From NCBI GenBank assembly GCA_046541515.1, contig JBKHDD010000081.1, positions 1 to 20,618 of the forward strand: a stretch of 20,618 nucleotides of DNA, read 5' to 3'. Origin of the DNA: CAYFVR01 sp046541515. GTDB lineage: Bacteria; Desulfobacterota; Desulfobacteria; Desulfobacterales; Desulfococcaceae. The position numbers and the translations under genes are program-made. Positions 7,697 through 14,573 of the stretch are shown piece by piece. Position 1 is the stretch's first letter. Each line of letters begins with the position of its first letter. The notes beneath the pieces were generated by a model. That model saw only the letters and a list, made by a program, of their open reading frames with translations, had not been told where the DNA came from and did not search any database.

Positions 7697-7848
7697 CGAG
7701 ATACCTCCGTTTGAATGAAAAATTACCTTCTGGGCGAAAAACCTGCGATGGAATTTACAAGCGGGGGTTGCCCTCCACCTCCTCTCGCAAAAAAATCCAT
7801 AATAATTCCGAGGGAATTCTTTCCGTTCTCGGGTATATTAAGAGCGCC

Positions 7849-7877
7849 TTTATAAATTTTATGGGTGCGGATGTCAA
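7849..7877 (-). promoter_or_regulatory. Near-consensus sigma70 promoter of the dsr operon
   Basis: On the minus strand the sequence reads TTGACA (7877-7872), exactly 17 nt, then TATAAA (7854-7849), in an AT-rich island that stands out from its surroundings. Transcription should begin near 7842, giving a leader of about 145 nt before dsrA. The leader contains a CCGAG/CTCGG inverted repeat and a purine-rich GAGAGGAGG stretch well upstream of the true ribosome site. The strength suits a highly expressed enzyme. No operator is obvious. Confidence 0.75.
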
Positions 7878-7899
7878 TCAAAAACCCAAATTCCGCCGG

Positions 7900-9105
7900 T
7901 TAAAGGCGATTTACGGCTTCCCAAAAAGCCAAAATGTGGTCGGCCAGCGTTGATTGCAGCGCCTCGGTTTCCGGCGCGTCGGGTCGCCACGTCCCGGCCA
8001 CCGCCAGAAAGGCTTCGGCCAGTTCGCCGGGGGCGCGGGAGCGGAGATATTCGCGAAAGGCGGTTGCCGGTCCGCCGCCATCGGCGAGCCCCGCCAGCGC
8101 GCCCTCCAGGCTGACGTCGATCACCCAGGGGTCGGCCACCGCCACGTCGCCCACCCCGTCCAGCCGGTCCAGCCGGTTTCGCAAAGAAAGATTGGCCAAA
8201 AAGAGCAGCAGTCCTTCCAGCTCCGCCTCGGACGGACCCTCCGGCGCCGCAACGGTTTCCACCGGGTCGGCGTCCAACGGAAGCCCGGCGGGACTGTCTG
8301 CGGGATGCCCAGCGGCTCCCGACCGTACCGAAAACATGGGGGCGTACTGGCGGACCGTCACCAGGCGAACCGACAGATCGTCGGCGTCGGGCCGAACCAC
8401 GAAGTCCCCGGCGGCGTGATGCCAAGGAAAAATCTGCTCGAAAGTGGACGAATCGTAATGACGGGCGAGAAGCCGGGCGACCTCCCGGTAGAGACGGCGA
8501 GCCTGGTCCGGGCTCAAAAAAAAATTTACCCCTTCGTCGCCCCAGACCACCGTCCCCAGGTCGCCGTTCGACCTGCGGGAAAGATGGAACTCGTGAAAGT
8601 CGGTCAGCCACTGGCAGAGAAACATGGGAAAGGATATGTCGCCGGTTCGGCCTTCGCCAAAGCCGAAGACCGTCGGCAGACCCGGATCGGGAATCCGACG
8701 CCCCAGGCGGGACAGATTTTGGCACTCCCGTGCGGCAAGGTCCCGGCCATGCGCGGACACCGCCACGTTGAGCGCCAAGGCGACCTCTCCGTCGCAATGG
8801 CGAACCCGGACGCGGGCGGGATGGTAGAACGCCCCATGTTTTTCCAGGATGACGTCCACCCCGGCAACCCCGCACAGATCCGCGTCGGGCCCCAGCGCCG
8901 CCCGAAGGCCGAAATGGAGCGCCTCCCGCCCCGCTCCGCCCAAAAAATCGGCGGCGGCGTCGAAATAGTTGCCCAAAGTCGCGGCGGCCGGTCCGGACCG
9001 GGAAAATCGGTCCGCCGGCAACGGCCCTCGCCAGGCGGGGTCCGCCGCCGAAACGGGATCGTTTGTTCCGTATCGGAAGAAGCGGAGGGGAAGCGGCTGG
9101 ATCAC
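7900..9105 (-). CDS. Uncharacterised 401-residue soluble protein
   Basis: I do not recognise this protein. It has no signal peptide, membrane segment or metal-binding cysteine cluster. Its composition is Ala/Arg/Asp-rich with several Trp and His. Notable segments are VWGDEGVNFFLSPDQARRLYREVARLLARHYD and EQIFPWHHAAGDFVVRPD, followed by alternating strand-like stretches; these faintly recall fused kinase/phosphotransferase folds, but no catalytic motif is visible, so I assign no function. The GTG start at 9105 lies 2 nt after the stop of the upstream TPR gene (TGAACGTG), which implies translational coupling. Real coding is supported by full-length openness, third-position GC bias and this junction. 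It ends 203 nt before dsrA on the same strand, with no terminator seen between. Confidence 0.75.
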   Translation of the reverse strand: MIQPLPLRFFRYGTNDPVSAADPAWRGPLPADRFSRSGPAAATLGNYFDAAADFLGGAGREALHFGLRAALGPDADLCGVAGVDVILEKHGAFYHPARVRVRHCDGEVALALNVAVSAHGRDLAARECQNLSRLGRRIPDPGLPTVFGFGEGRTGDISFPMFLCQWLTDFHEFHLSRRSNGDLGTVVWGDEGVNFFLSPDQARRLYREVARLLARHYDSSTFEQIFPWHHAAGDFVVRPDADDLSVRLVTVRQYAPMFSVRSGAAGHPADSPAGLPLDADPVETVAAPEGPSEAELEGLLLFLANLSLRNRLDRLDGVGDVAVADPWVIDVSLEGALAGLADGGGPATAFREYLRSRAPGELAEAFLAVAGTWRPDAPETEALQSTLADHILAFWEAVNRL

Positions 9106-9107
9106 GT

Positions 9108-9728
9108 TCAGCGGATTTTCTCGATTTCCTCGCGGAATTCCGGGGCGGGTTCGTATCCCAGCGCCACCGCCCGGTCGAAATGCTCCACCGCCTTGCCGTT
9201 TTGCCCTTTTTCCATATAGGCCAACGCCAGGTTGTTGTGGGCCACGGCGAAGTCGGGGGCGAGGGCCAGGGCCTTCTCGCTGGCCTCGATGCTTTTGTCG
9301 GGGGAGCCCGCCATCAGATAGGCGCTGCCCAAGGTGGCGAACGCCTGGATGAACCGGAAATTGAAATGGGTGGCCTTTTCAAGATTCTTGATGGCCTCGT
9401 CCACTTCGCCCCGCTGAAGGTGGACGAACCCAATGTTGCCGAACCCTTCGGAAAAGCCGGGCTTGGCCTTGGTGGCGCGCTTGTTGTATTCCAGGCAGGC
9501 GTCCAGATCGCCCCGGCGCAGGGCCAGGCCGCCAAGCCCGACGAACGCCTCGGCCAGGCCGGGGCTGCAATCGATGGCCCGCAGGAACTCCTGCTCGGCT
9601 TCGTCGTATTCGCCTTTGCCCATCAAGGCGACGGCCAAATTATAATGGGAGGTCCCGCAGTCGGGATTGGACGCCAGCATCTCCCGTTGCCGGGCGATAA
9701 ATTCATCGGCGTTGTTTGCTTGAGCCAT
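9108..9728 (-). CDS. Tetratricopeptide repeat (TPR) protein
   Basis: This 206-residue protein is built almost entirely of about five TPR units (about residues 24-57, 58-91, 92-125, 126-159, 160-193), each with the usual pattern, for example YNLAVALMGKGEYDEAEQEFLRAI. TPR arrays are protein-protein docking scaffolds. There is no signal peptide, so it should act in the cytoplasm. An upstream in-frame ATG exists, but the start at 9728 is chosen because GAGGTGAG lies at the right distance and the preceding residues are low quality. It is translationally linked to the unknown downstream gene (2-nt gap), which is the most likely partner. Repeat content is certain; the specific role is not. Confidence 0.88.
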   Translation of the reverse strand: MAQANNADEFIARQREMLASNPDCGTSHYNLAVALMGKGEYDEAEQEFLRAIDCSPGLAEAFVGLGGLALRRGDLDACLEYNKRATKAKPGFSEGFGNIGFVHLQRGEVDEAIKNLEKATHFNFRFIQAFATLGSAYLMAGSPDKSIEASEKALALAPDFAVAHNNLALAYMEKGQNGKAVEHFDRAVALGYEPAPEFREEIEKIR

Positions 9729-9849
9729 AACTTCTCTCACCTCTTCATGTGTAAAAAATCGACCGAAATGGATCGACAACGCGGAAAAAGGCCGAAAAAC
9801 TCCGCAGAACGCAGAATTATCGTGCGGAGGCGGCCCGGTGGACAAAGTT

Positions 9850-9879
9850 TTAGTATGGCAGGCAAGCTCCGGATGTCAA
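9850..9879 (-). promoter_or_regulatory. Candidate promoter for the TPR/unknown gene pair
   Basis: On the minus strand a perfect TTGACA (9879-9874) is followed after 18 nt by TACTAA (9855-9850), a weak -10. It would start transcription near 9843 and leave a leader of about 115 nt. That leader contains an inverted repeat CTCCGCA (9800-9806) / TGCGGAG (9823-9829). Only the -35 box is strong. Confidence 0.35.
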
Positions 9880-9942
9880 GCGGAAATCCCATTCGCCCTG
9901 CGCCCGGTTTTTCGCCGACGCCTCCTCGGCGGGACAAGTTTC

Positions 9943-9972
9943 TTGACAGGCCCGCGCATTCCGATTTACCAG
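9943..9972 (+). promoter_or_regulatory. Candidate promoter for the dapA-like gene
   Basis: A perfect TTGACA (9943-9948) lies 108 nt before the dapA-like start. The best -10 at 18-nt spacing is TACCAG (9967-9972), which is poor. Downstream, a GCCCGG/CCGGGC hairpin (9988-10007) and a TTCG-rich stretch occupy the leader. No known riboswitch is recognisable. With the TPR promoter this accounts for the 327-nt divergent gap at 9729-10055, in which I see no gene. Confidence 0.3.
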
Positions 9973-10055
9973 AGCCTTGGAAACGCCGCCCGGCGACGGT
10001 CCCGGGCCGTTCGGTTCGTTTCCATTTCGTTTCGAAAAAAAAGGAGGAGGCGGCT

Positions 10056-11093
10056 ATGCTTTCAGGTGCGTTTACGGCACTGATCACCCCGTTCGACGGG
10101 GAGGGGATCGATAGGGAGGGGCTGGCCCGGCTGACGGCGTTCCAGGCCGAAAACGGCATTGCCGGAGTGCTGGCCGTGGGCACCACCGGCGAAAGCCCGG
10201 CCCTGAGCTGGCAAGAGCACAACGAGGTGGTGGAGTCGGTGGTCCAGCACACCCGGGGGAAATGTCTCTGCCTGGCCGGCGCCGGGAGCAACAACACCCG
10301 GGAAGCCTTGGCCGGCACCCGCCACGCGGCCGAGGCCGGGGCCGAGGCCGTCCTGCTGGTGGACCCGTATTACAACGGACCCAGCTCCCTGGAAATCCGC
10401 AAGGAATATTTGGAACCGGTGGCCCGCGCCTTTCCGGACCTCCAGATCATCTCCTACGTCATTCCGGGGCGCACCGGCACCCAGCTCCTCCCCGAGGACC
10501 TGGCGATGATTTCCCGGGAATTTCCCAACGTGCGAACGGTGAAAGAGGCCACCGCGAATCTGGACAACATGCGGCGCACACGCGAACTGTGCGGCCCGGA
10601 CTTCACCATCCTTTCCGGTGACGACGGCATGACCTTCGAAATGATGACCGATTCGTCCATCGGAGGCGCCGGCGTCATTTCCGTGGCCAGCAACATCGCG
10701 CCCCGGGCCGTCTCCGACATGGTGCGGCTGCTGGCCGCCGGCGAAACGGCGGAGGCGGAACGGCTCGCCCGGGCCCTTGCGCCGATTTTCGGCATTCTGA
10801 TGGTGAAAACCCAGGAGGAGACGTCCTGGGGCGAGGTCATGTTCCGGGCGCGCAATCCGTTGCCCACCAAGACCCTGATGGCCGTGCTGGGGATGCCGGC
10901 CGGCCCCTGCCGCCAACCGCTGGGCCGCCTGACGCCCAAGGCCATGGACCATGTGCTGTCCGCGGCCCGCCAGGTCTGGAAGGAAAACCCGGAAATCCTG
11001 GAGCCGGCCGCGGCCTTTTTTGAACTCGACGTGGAAAAACGGCTGAACGATCCGGCCTGCTGGAAGCCCTATATGTACGGCAACACGTATTGA
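10056..11093 (+). CDS. dapA: DapA-family aldolase, probable 4-hydroxy-tetrahydrodipicolinate synthase
   Basis: This 345-residue protein belongs to the DapA/N-acetylneuraminate lyase family of Schiff-base aldolases. DapA condenses pyruvate with aspartate semialdehyde in lysine biosynthesis. Visible are GTTGES (42-47), PYYNGPS (104-110), the catalytic Tyr134 and Arg139 in SYVIPGRTG, the Schiff-base Lys163 in VKEAT, and GGAGVISVASN (203-213). Oddities: the usual YNVPxRT reads YVIPGRT, and the protein is about 50 residues longer than E. coli DapA, with a C-terminal tail rich in aromatic residues. The frame is open far upstream, but AAGGAGGAGG at 10041-10050 and the start of homology fix the ATG at 10056. 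A different pyruvate-dependent aldolase activity cannot be excluded. No lysine genes are adjacent. Confidence 0.82.
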   Translation: MLSGAFTALITPFDGEGIDREGLARLTAFQAENGIAGVLAVGTTGESPALSWQEHNEVVESVVQHTRGKCLCLAGAGSNNTREALAGTRHAAEAGAEAVLLVDPYYNGPSSLEIRKEYLEPVARAFPDLQIISYVIPGRTGTQLLPEDLAMISREFPNVRTVKEATANLDNMRRTRELCGPDFTILSGDDGMTFEMMTDSSIGGAGVISVASNIAPRAVSDMVRLLAAGETAEAERLARALAPIFGILMVKTQEETSWGEVMFRARNPLPTKTLMAVLGMPAGPCRQPLGRLTPKAMDHVLSAARQVWKENPEILEPAAAFFELDVEKRLNDPACWKPYMYGNTY

Positions 11094-11170
11094 TTCGTTC
11101 GGCTGGATAGCAACGGCCGGTTCCGAGACGTCCGTCCCCGGAGCTTATCCCATCCGCCCCGCGGAAACAT

Positions 11171-11216
11171 AAACGGCGACGACCCGGTTTCGCGGTCGTC
11201 GCCGTTTTCGTTTTTT
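11171..11216 (+). terminator. Intrinsic terminator after the dapA-like gene
   Basis: A perfect 14-bp stem (AAACGGCGACGACC, 11171-11184, with GGTCGTCGCCGTTT, 11194-11207) and 9-nt loop is followed by TCGTTTTTT. It is 77 nt past the dapA-like stop and is a strong rho-independent terminator on the plus strand. The opposite strand has ATGTTT after the stem and may also stop transcription of the converging YkgJ-type gene. Confidence 0.9.
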
Positions 11217-11233
11217 CGGATGGCGGAAAGCGG

Positions 11234-12043
11234 TCAGCCCTTTTCCTTCAGCTTCACCGTCTGCCCCTCGAAATCCGGATCGAATCGCCGATAATCGAAA
11301 AACAGGTCTTTCAGCCAGCCCATGCCGAACTCCAGCAGGGCCACTTCGTCTTCCCGAATTTTGGCGACGGTATCCTCCGGCAGATCCACGCGATTCAGAA
11401 AATCGCTTTCAAACACGAATCGCCGGAAGGCGTCAATGTCGTAGCTGACCATGAAGAAGAGCCGCTTGCTTTTTTCGGTGAGCTGAATGCTGTTGGGAAA
11501 GGAGCGCTTGCGCACCATCAAATCGGTCCATCCGGCGTTGACGTCGTCGTAGGCGTCCACGCCCTGGTCGGCGCGCCAGTCGGCGACCGTCCACTCCGCC
11601 TCTTCGTCGAAGCCCTTGCAGTGCTCTTCGTGGACAAAGAAGAAAAAATCCTGATCGTCGGCGCCCTCCCTGTGGCTCAGCGCCGCAACGCCCAGCGGAT
11701 AATAGCGGCAACTGGTGGGCCGGTCCTCGTAGATCAGACAGCCTTCGTCCCGCACGAAAGGACAGGATTTTTCCGGATCGTCCTCCAGCAGCTTGAGGGT
11801 GACCACCGGCAGGCCGGTTTTTTCCAAAAGCCGGGGGGCGGTGTACATGGCGAGAAATTCGGTGGAGGAAAGACCCAGCCGGTTTTTCATCCGGATGATA
11901 TCGTAGGGGGTCAGGGCGATATTGATGCCGCGGCAGCAACGGGTGAAGCAGGAAACGTCCTTGTGGCAGCGGAAGCGAAAGCGGCTTTTGGGCCCCAGGC
12001 GGACCGGTTCGATGTCGGCCAAGCGGCCCTTGGTTTGATCCAT
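11234..12043 (-). CDS. YkgJ-family cysteine cluster protein
   Basis: The 269-residue protein has the YkgJ/UPF0153 signature, a cysteine cluster thought to bind zinc or an Fe-S cluster. The first group is C26-x5-C32-x3-C36-C37 followed by INIALTPYDIIRMKNRLG, the typical continuation. The second is C94 (SCPF), C102 (GCLIY), C112 (SCRYYPLG) and possibly C142. The roughly 120-residue C-terminal part is charged and unassigned. The ATG is preceded by AAAGGA about 12 nt upstream. It lies 112 nt after the kinase-like gene on the same strand, but a strong terminator sits between, and no clear promoter of its own is visible. Biochemical function of this family is largely unknown. Confidence 0.85.
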   Translation of the reverse strand: MDQTKGRLADIEPVRLGPKSRFRFRCHKDVSCFTRCCRGINIALTPYDIIRMKNRLGLSSTEFLAMYTAPRLLEKTGLPVVTLKLLEDDPEKSCPFVRDEGCLIYEDRPTSCRYYPLGVAALSHREGADDQDFFFFVHEEHCKGFDEEAEWTVADWRADQGVDAYDDVNAGWTDLMVRKRSFPNSIQLTEKSKRLFFMVSYDIDAFRRFVFESDFLNRVDLPEDTVAKIREDEVALLEFGMGWLKDLFFDYRRFDPDFEGQTVKLKEKG

Positions 12044-12079
12044 GACAACGGGTTCCTTTCATCAAAAAAACGAACAAAG

Positions 12080-12114
12080 AAAAAAACCGCCCCTTCGGCC
12101 GCCGGCCGGGGGCG
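12080..12114 (-). terminator. Intrinsic terminator between the kinase-like gene and the YkgJ gene
   Basis: On the minus strand an outer CGCCCC/GGGGCG stem with an inner CGGCC/GGCCG stem (12114-12088) is followed by GTTTTTTT. It lies 41 nt after the kinase-like stop and ends only 36 nt before the YkgJ-type start, so that gene either depends on read-through or on a promoter inside the T-rich gap. A second T7 run follows downstream. Confidence 0.8.
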
Positions 12115-12155
12115 CGATCGAAATCACGAAAAAGATTCCCGAAAAAGGTCGGAAA

Positions 12156-14279
12156 TCAGCCTTTCCCTTCGTTTCGGGAAGATTTTTCGTAGGACACCGT
12201 CTCCTCGTAGGGAACGGTTTCCTCGTAGGAAATGGTCTGCTCGTAGGAAATGGTTTCCTCCGGCGTTACGGCGCCGTCGTAGGCCACGGTTTCGCCGTCT
12301 CCCTCCAGCCCCTCCACCGGCGGGACGTGTTCGTCGGCCAGCTCGCCCCACACGTCCCGATACATCACGCCGAGCCCCACCCGAAACATGAGTTCCAGCA
12401 GGTCGTGGGCCGAAAGGGCCGGCACTTCCCGTTCCAGCAGCCGAATGGTCCGCAACCGGGCCTCGGCGTCCAGTTTCAGCGACTCCAGCTTGCCCAGCAT
12501 CCGGATGATGGTGTCCCGGATGTCGGGACGGCTTTGGGGCACGTTGACGCCGTCCTCCCAGTTTTTTCGACAGCGGGTGATGATCTGGTGGGGCGCCCGC
12601 ACCAAATCCCGATGGCTTTTTTCGCTGACGAAAATTTTCTGCCCCTTGACCAGCTGCTGCACCTGCTTGAGCAGGCGGTTGCGGTTCTGCACCGCCTCGG
12701 CCAGCAACAGTTCCCGGCCGTTTTCGGTCAACGCCACCTCCACCGAACGGAGGGTCTGCTCGCGGGCCCGCAGTTTTTCGCCGAATTCCCGGTGGGCGCT
12801 GGCCCAAAAGCGACGGCTGGCGTCCCGAAAGGCCTCCGCGGCGGCGTCCAGTTCGGGGCCGGCGGACCGCATCCGTCGCCAGACCTCTCCCACCCGGTGG
12901 CGGGTCCGGTCAAACAGACGGTTGCCGGTGACCACGTAGTAGATCATGCACATCACCGCCTGCCAGTCCTGGAAGAAAAAGACCCGGGGCAGATCGCCCA
13001 AGGTTTCGGCCAGCACTTCGTTGCGGGCCAAATGGGCGGGCGTGGCGTAGGAAGGCGTTCCCGCCGGAGGCGGCTGGCCGATGGCGCCGTCGCCTCCGGG
13101 GCGAAAGGCGACGGCCGTTTCGAAATCGATCAGTCCCAGGGAGAATTCGCTGGCGTGCTGGAGAAAATTGCCGCCGACCACGAAAATATTGTCCGGCTTC
13201 AGGTCGCGGATCGCGACTCCCCGCCGGCCCAGCCAGTACAGCAGCTCCACCAGATTGGCGACGATCCCGCGGAACTGCGGGCGGTTCTGGTTGAACATCT
13301 TGTCGTAGACGTAGGCCCGCATCATTCGCCGATAGGCACGCACGTCCTCTTCGCGGGCCTCGAAAAGTTCGCCGACGACGCGGTTGATCTGGCGCGGCAT
13401 GTCGCGGGGAAGATTCCGCTCTCCGTCCGCCACTTCGGCTTCCGCCAGGTGCAACAGGAACCACTCCTTCTTCTTGTACATGAAAATGGCGGCGTTGATG
13501 CCGTGCAACTTGAAGAGCGCGTTGACGCGATCCTCGTATTCGTTGAAAATCTCGTTGACGGCGAAGAAGATCGGGCTGTTTTCGCTGCCGAAATTGCTTT
13601 CAAACGCCATCAGGTTCCAGATGATGTCGAACTGGCCGAACACTTCCTCCTGGAACCGACCGCGCAGGTTGTGCATGCCTTCGATCACATGGCCCAAAAA
13701 ACTGTACTGGGAAAGATTCATGAAGAAGGCGAAGGCCCCGTCGATCTTCAGGTAATCCTGCATCCACGGACATTTTTTCAGCTTGGCGACGAAATGGGCC
13801 TCCAGATCCTCGGGGGCGAGGTCGCCCTCCACCGCCATGGACGGAATCTTTCGCAGCAGGGCCGAAAGGCTGGGCGCAATACACTCCACCGCCGGCATGA
13901 GCCGGTCGGCCACGCCCCGTTCCACTTGAATGGCTTCGATGTAGGCGTCGAAATCTCGGATGGGCGCGGGGGGGATTTTGACCACCAGGATGTCGTCGTA
14001 AATGACTTTGTAGCAACGGCTTTTGGCGCCGCTGTTTTCGCCCAGCGGTGAAACGGCCATCCGACGGCTTTTCTTTTGGGCGCCCCGAACGAACAGCTCG
14101 TAGGTGCGCTCCCGCCCGCCGCCGGTGCGCTCATGGGGACGATAACCGGCCTCCACGCTGTCCTCTTCGGAAACGCCCGCCTGAATCTTGAACAGATTCA
14201 GGAAAAACCGAAGGACCGCCTCCTCGCCGGCGCGAAACGCGTGGGAAGACGAAGGGGGGGAGGCGTTGGGCTGGATCAT
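12156..14279 (-). CDS. Atypical Ser/Thr protein kinase-like protein with Thr/Tyr-Glu hexapeptide-repeat tail
   Basis: This 707-residue protein contains kinase motifs in order: a glycine-rich-loop-like GENSGAKSRCYKV (80-92), VVKIP with candidate Lys101, catalytic loop IRDLKPDN (357-364; D359, K361, N364), metal site DFE (385-387) in place of DFG, GTPSYATPAHL (407-417), and a DxW element QDWQAV (437-442). About 255 residues separate the lysine from the catalytic loop, far more than the usual 80-90, so a large unknown module is inserted in the N-lobe. A charged helical region (about 460-640) precedes a tail at 662-698 made of hexapeptides like ETISYE. No membrane segment or signal peptide is seen. 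GGAAGG before the ATG supports the start. It follows etfA on the same strand with a 294-nt gap. Active kinase is likely but not certain. Confidence 0.75.
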   Translation of the reverse strand: MIQPNASPPSSSHAFRAGEEAVLRFFLNLFKIQAGVSEEDSVEAGYRPHERTGGGRERTYELFVRGAQKKSRRMAVSPLGENSGAKSRCYKVIYDDILVVKIPPAPIRDFDAYIEAIQVERGVADRLMPAVECIAPSLSALLRKIPSMAVEGDLAPEDLEAHFVAKLKKCPWMQDYLKIDGAFAFFMNLSQYSFLGHVIEGMHNLRGRFQEEVFGQFDIIWNLMAFESNFGSENSPIFFAVNEIFNEYEDRVNALFKLHGINAAIFMYKKKEWFLLHLAEAEVADGERNLPRDMPRQINRVVGELFEAREEDVRAYRRMMRAYVYDKMFNQNRPQFRGIVANLVELLYWLGRRGVAIRDLKPDNIFVVGGNFLQHASEFSLGLIDFETAVAFRPGGDGAIGQPPPAGTPSYATPAHLARNEVLAETLGDLPRVFFFQDWQAVMCMIYYVVTGNRLFDRTRHRVGEVWRRMRSAGPELDAAAEAFRDASRRFWASAHREFGEKLRAREQTLRSVEVALTENGRELLLAEAVQNRNRLLKQVQQLVKGQKIFVSEKSHRDLVRAPHQIITRCRKNWEDGVNVPQSRPDIRDTIIRMLGKLESLKLDAEARLRTIRLLEREVPALSAHDLLELMFRVGLGVMYRDVWGELADEHVPPVEGLEGDGETVAYDGAVTPEETISYEQTISYEETVPYEETVSYEKSSRNEGKG
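12187..12294 (-). repeat. Six in-frame 18-bp tandem units encoding a Thr/Tyr-Glu hexapeptide array
   Basis: Six contiguous 18-bp units start at 12187, 12205, 12223, 12241, 12259 and 12277. Five begin with TCGTAGG on the plus strand; the fifth (12259) is diverged. In protein order they read ETVAYD, GAVTPE, ETISYE, QTISYE, ETVPYE, ETVSYE. Nucleotide identity is highest between the units at 12223 and 12241, pointing to recent slippage or duplication. Thr, Tyr and Glu positions are held while flanking residues drift. Confidence 0.9.
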
Positions 14280-14459
14280 GGGGAACCTTCCGCGCTGTCG
14301 GAAAAAACCAAGGCCGCCGTCGGGCGGGTTCCGCCGTTTGTCGGGGCGACGGGGCCGTATCCGGCGCCGAAACGGACAACCGGAACGCCGAACGACCGGA
14401 CGGCGGCATCTGGCGAGGAACCTCCCGGAACTCCGGGGAGGGGAAGCGCCAAAGATTAT

Positions 14460-14488
14460 GTTATCGCAAAAAGCGGGGGGGCGGTCAA
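14460..14488 (-). promoter_or_regulatory. Candidate promoter for the kinase-like gene
   Basis: On the minus strand TTGACC (14488-14483), a 17-nt spacer and GATAAC (14465-14460) would start transcription near 14453, leaving a leader of about 174 nt that contains a CCTCCCGG/CCGGGGAGG imperfect hairpin (about 14422-14440). It would let the kinase-like gene be expressed separately from the upstream etf operon. Match to consensus is moderate. Confidence 0.35.
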
Positions 14489-14513
14489 GACTCGGATGCG
14501 GCGGGAGGGGGGA

Positions 14514-14556
14514 CCGTTTCCGGCCGGGATCGAGAAAAGACCCCGGCCGGAAACGG
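14514..14556 (-). terminator. 15-bp perfect hairpin after etfA, lacking a U-tract
   Basis: CCGTTTCCGGCCGGG (14514-14528) and CCCGGCCGGAAACGG (14542-14556) form a perfect 15-bp stem with a 13-nt loop, 17 nt past the etfA stop. Neither strand has a T-run directly after it, so classical intrinsic termination is unsure. It may be a U-less terminator or a 3'-end stabiliser for the etf transcript. Confidence 0.55.
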
Positions 14557-14573
14557 CGGTGAAAAAGAGGCGC

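Noticed and set aside
5144..7714. An 856-codon open frame on the plus strand opposite dsrA and dsrB
   Set aside because: It is antisense to two certain genes with all catalytic cysteines, and its Gly/Val/His-rich composition is what the complement of GC-rich coding sequence gives.
8516..8524. Run of nine A in the unknown 401-residue gene as a possible programmed slippage site
   Set aside because: The frame is intact across it, the encoded VNFFLSP fits its surroundings, and no alternative frame product or stimulatory structure is evident.
9063..10055. Upstream extension of the dapA-like frame by about 330 codons
   Set aside because: It is antisense to the TPR gene and crosses the divergent promoter region; the ribosome site and homology begin at 10056.
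12042..14051. A 669-codon plus-strand open frame opposite the kinase-like gene
   Set aside because: The minus strand carries ordered kinase motifs and in-frame repeats; the plus frame shows no family motif and has antisense-like composition.
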